Positions 5,308 through 6,631 of a DNA stretch of 6,631 nucleotides are shown piece after piece. Position 1 is the stretch's first letter. Every line of letters begins with the position of its first letter. The translations under genes were made by a program, and so were the position numbers. Below the pieces are notes generated by a model that saw nothing but the letters and a program-made list of their open reading frames with translations, was not told the origin of the DNA and did no database searches. Origin of the DNA: Candidatus Hydrogenedentota bacterium (GTDB taxonomy: Bacteria; Hydrogenedentota; Hydrogenedentia; Hydrogenedentales; CAITNO01). The stretch covers positions 1 to 6,631 of the forward strand of contig SKQZ01000246.1 of the NCBI GenBank assembly GCA_007118765.1, given 5' to 3'.

Positions 5308-6612
5308 ATGAACTGGCACAAGACCTGTTGGACAGGGGGTATCACGGCCCTGCTTAGTTGTTTCGGGCTGATATGCATAACAAGCCCGGGTGGTGTTTAT
5401 GCCGCTGAAACCGCTTCAAGCGGACTGATTGCCTCGCCTGAAACGGGATGGCCCCAGTGGCGCGGCATTCGACGAGACGGCATTTCCGAAGAAACAGGGC
5501 TGCTGGGCGAATGGCCGGAGGCAGGGCCGCCGCTGCATTGGCAGTTTGACGAACTTGGGACGGGCTGGTCATCGCCGATTATCGTGGGGGATTTGATCTA
5601 CATTACCGGCGACGTGGACGACGACCTTGTGATTTGGGCGCTGGACCATAATGGCGAGGTGCGCTGGCGCACTACGAACGGCGCTGCATGGCATGGGTCT
5701 TATCCAGGTGCACGGGCTGCCTGCGCGTATTCGGACGGATATCTGTATCACCTCAACGCGCACGGGCGTTTGGTTTGTCTTGATCCAAATAGCGGCGACG
5801 AGATTTGGGCCGTGGATATTCTGGAGCGTTTTGACGCCGAAAACATTACGTGGGCGATTAGCGAATGCTTGTTGATAGACGGGCCTCATGTAATTGTCAC
5901 GCCCGGCGGCAACAAGGCGTTGATGGCCGCCCTCGACAAGAAGACCGGTGAAACCGTTTGGAAGACGCCGCCCATTGAAGGCGAACAGGCCTCTTATTCC
6001 TCGCCCATTTTATTCGAATATGAAGGCCGGCGTCTCATTGCCAACTGTTCATCACGGCATGGTTTCGGCGTTGATGCAGACACGGGGGAATTGCTGTGGA
6101 CCGTGCCCATGACCAACCGCTATCTGGTGAATGCCGCCACGCCGATTTATGACGGAGGCAGTATCTTCTATGTGACCTCCTATGCCGAAGATGGACGGTT
6201 GTACCGTCTCGAAATGGAAGACGACGGCATTGCGGCCCGTCACGAATGGACGGTTCCCATTGATACCGTGACCGGTTCCGGCGTCCTTGTTGACGGTGTG
6301 TTGTATGCCGCCGGGTATCAAAAGGCCAAGTGGTGGTTTGCCTTTGATTGGGAATCCGGCGCAACCCTGTATGAACACGACGCATTGACCACGGGCGCGG
6401 CGATTTATGCCGACGGCCGGTTGTATGTGCAGGACGAGCGGGGCGCGGTGGCGTTGTTAAAACCCACACAGAACGGTTTCGAGACCATGGGGCATTTCCA
6501 ACTGACCGGTGAGCGTCTGCGGGGCGATGCGTGGGCACATCCCGTGCTGTACGATGGCCGGTTGTACTTGCGGTACCATGATACCTTGTGGTGCCATGCG
6601 GTACGCCCATAA
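5308..6612 (+). CDS. Exported PQQ/BamB-like beta-propeller protein
   Basis: The 434-residue product begins MNWHKTCWTGG and has a Sec signal peptide with hydrophobic core ITALLSCFGLICI and likely cleavage after VYA (near residue 32). The mature N-terminus carries WPQWRGIRRDGISEETGLL (49-67), a hallmark opening of PQQ-like propellers common in planctomycete-type bacteria. Blade signatures follow at ALDHNGEVRW (111-120), CLDPNSGDEIW (157-167), ALDKKTGETVW (208-218), GVDADTGELLW (254-264) and AFDWESGATLY (345-355), so one propeller of about seven or eight blades fills the chain. No other domain is visible and its length is normal for the single-domain family. BamB itself assembles outer membrane proteins, but this protein has no lipobox and no specific evidence for that job. 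A periplasmic binding or scaffold role is inferred. Its own promoter and ribosome binding site lie upstream, divergent from the large propeller gene. Confidence 0.92.
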   Translation: MNWHKTCWTGGITALLSCFGLICITSPGGVYAAETASSGLIASPETGWPQWRGIRRDGISEETGLLGEWPEAGPPLHWQFDELGTGWSSPIIVGDLIYITGDVDDDLVIWALDHNGEVRWRTTNGAAWHGSYPGARAACAYSDGYLYHLNAHGRLVCLDPNSGDEIWAVDILERFDAENITWAISECLLIDGPHVIVTPGGNKALMAALDKKTGETVWKTPPIEGEQASYSSPILFEYEGRRLIANCSSRHGFGVDADTGELLWTVPMTNRYLVNAATPIYDGGSIFYVTSYAEDGRLYRLEMEDDGIAARHEWTVPIDTVTGSGVLVDGVLYAAGYQKAKWWFAFDWESGATLYEHDALTTGAAIYADGRLYVQDERGAVALLKPTQNGFETMGHFQLTGERLRGDAWAHPVLYDGRLYLRYHDTLWCHAVRP

Positions 6613-6631
6613 ACAATGACATGAGCAACAC

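Noticed and set aside
6621..6631. ATG at 6621 as the start of another gene
   Set aside because: Only three codons and part of a fourth are visible, with no ribosome binding site before it, so it cannot be supported. The ATG at 6616 is closed by TGA after one codon.

Overview
The window holds two complete protein genes, one partial gene and two regulatory or repeat-bearing intergenic regions. No RNA gene, CRISPR array or transposase was found. The flavour is that of a GC-rich Gram-negative bacterium of the PVC/Planctomycetota-Hydrogenedentota-Lentisphaerota kind. That assignment is an inference. It rests on long exported beta-propeller proteins of the PQQ/BamB-like fold, one with an embedded methyltransferase-like module and a C-terminal malectin-like domain, and on the WPQWRG...RDGISEETGLL opening of the second one. 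Both are styles I associate with those phyla. No taxonomic marker is present.

Layout: (1) Positions 2-730, + strand: the 3' part of a metallophosphoesterase of the 5'-nucleotidase family, cut by the left window edge. It ends right after the catalytic domain, with no C-terminal nucleotidase domain. (2) Positions 731-1289: a 559-bp gap between converging genes. It carries a perfect 14-bp palindrome, a 10-bp-stem hairpin followed by T residues on the minus strand (candidate terminator of the large minus-strand gene), a GC-rich hairpin, and a nested inverted-repeat element at 1076-1154 with a second partial copy of its end at 1163-1190. (3) Positions 4970-1290, - strand: a 1226-residue exported multidomain propeller protein. 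(4) Positions 4971-5307: a divergent control region with a good sigma70-type promoter facing right (TTGACA, 18 bp, TAGAAT), a weaker one facing left, and a small inverted repeat between the two -35 boxes. (5) Positions 5308-6612, + strand: a 434-residue exported propeller protein. The last 19 bases show no supportable gene.

The two propeller genes are divergently arranged around one control region and both encode proteins with export signals and the same fold, so co-expression and a joint role in the periplasm or cell envelope are plausible. No substrate or partner can be read from the sequence. The most unusual object is the large propeller protein: a Rossmann-like, SAM-methyltransferase-type segment sits between propeller blocks of a secreted protein, and its cofactor-binding residues look degenerate.
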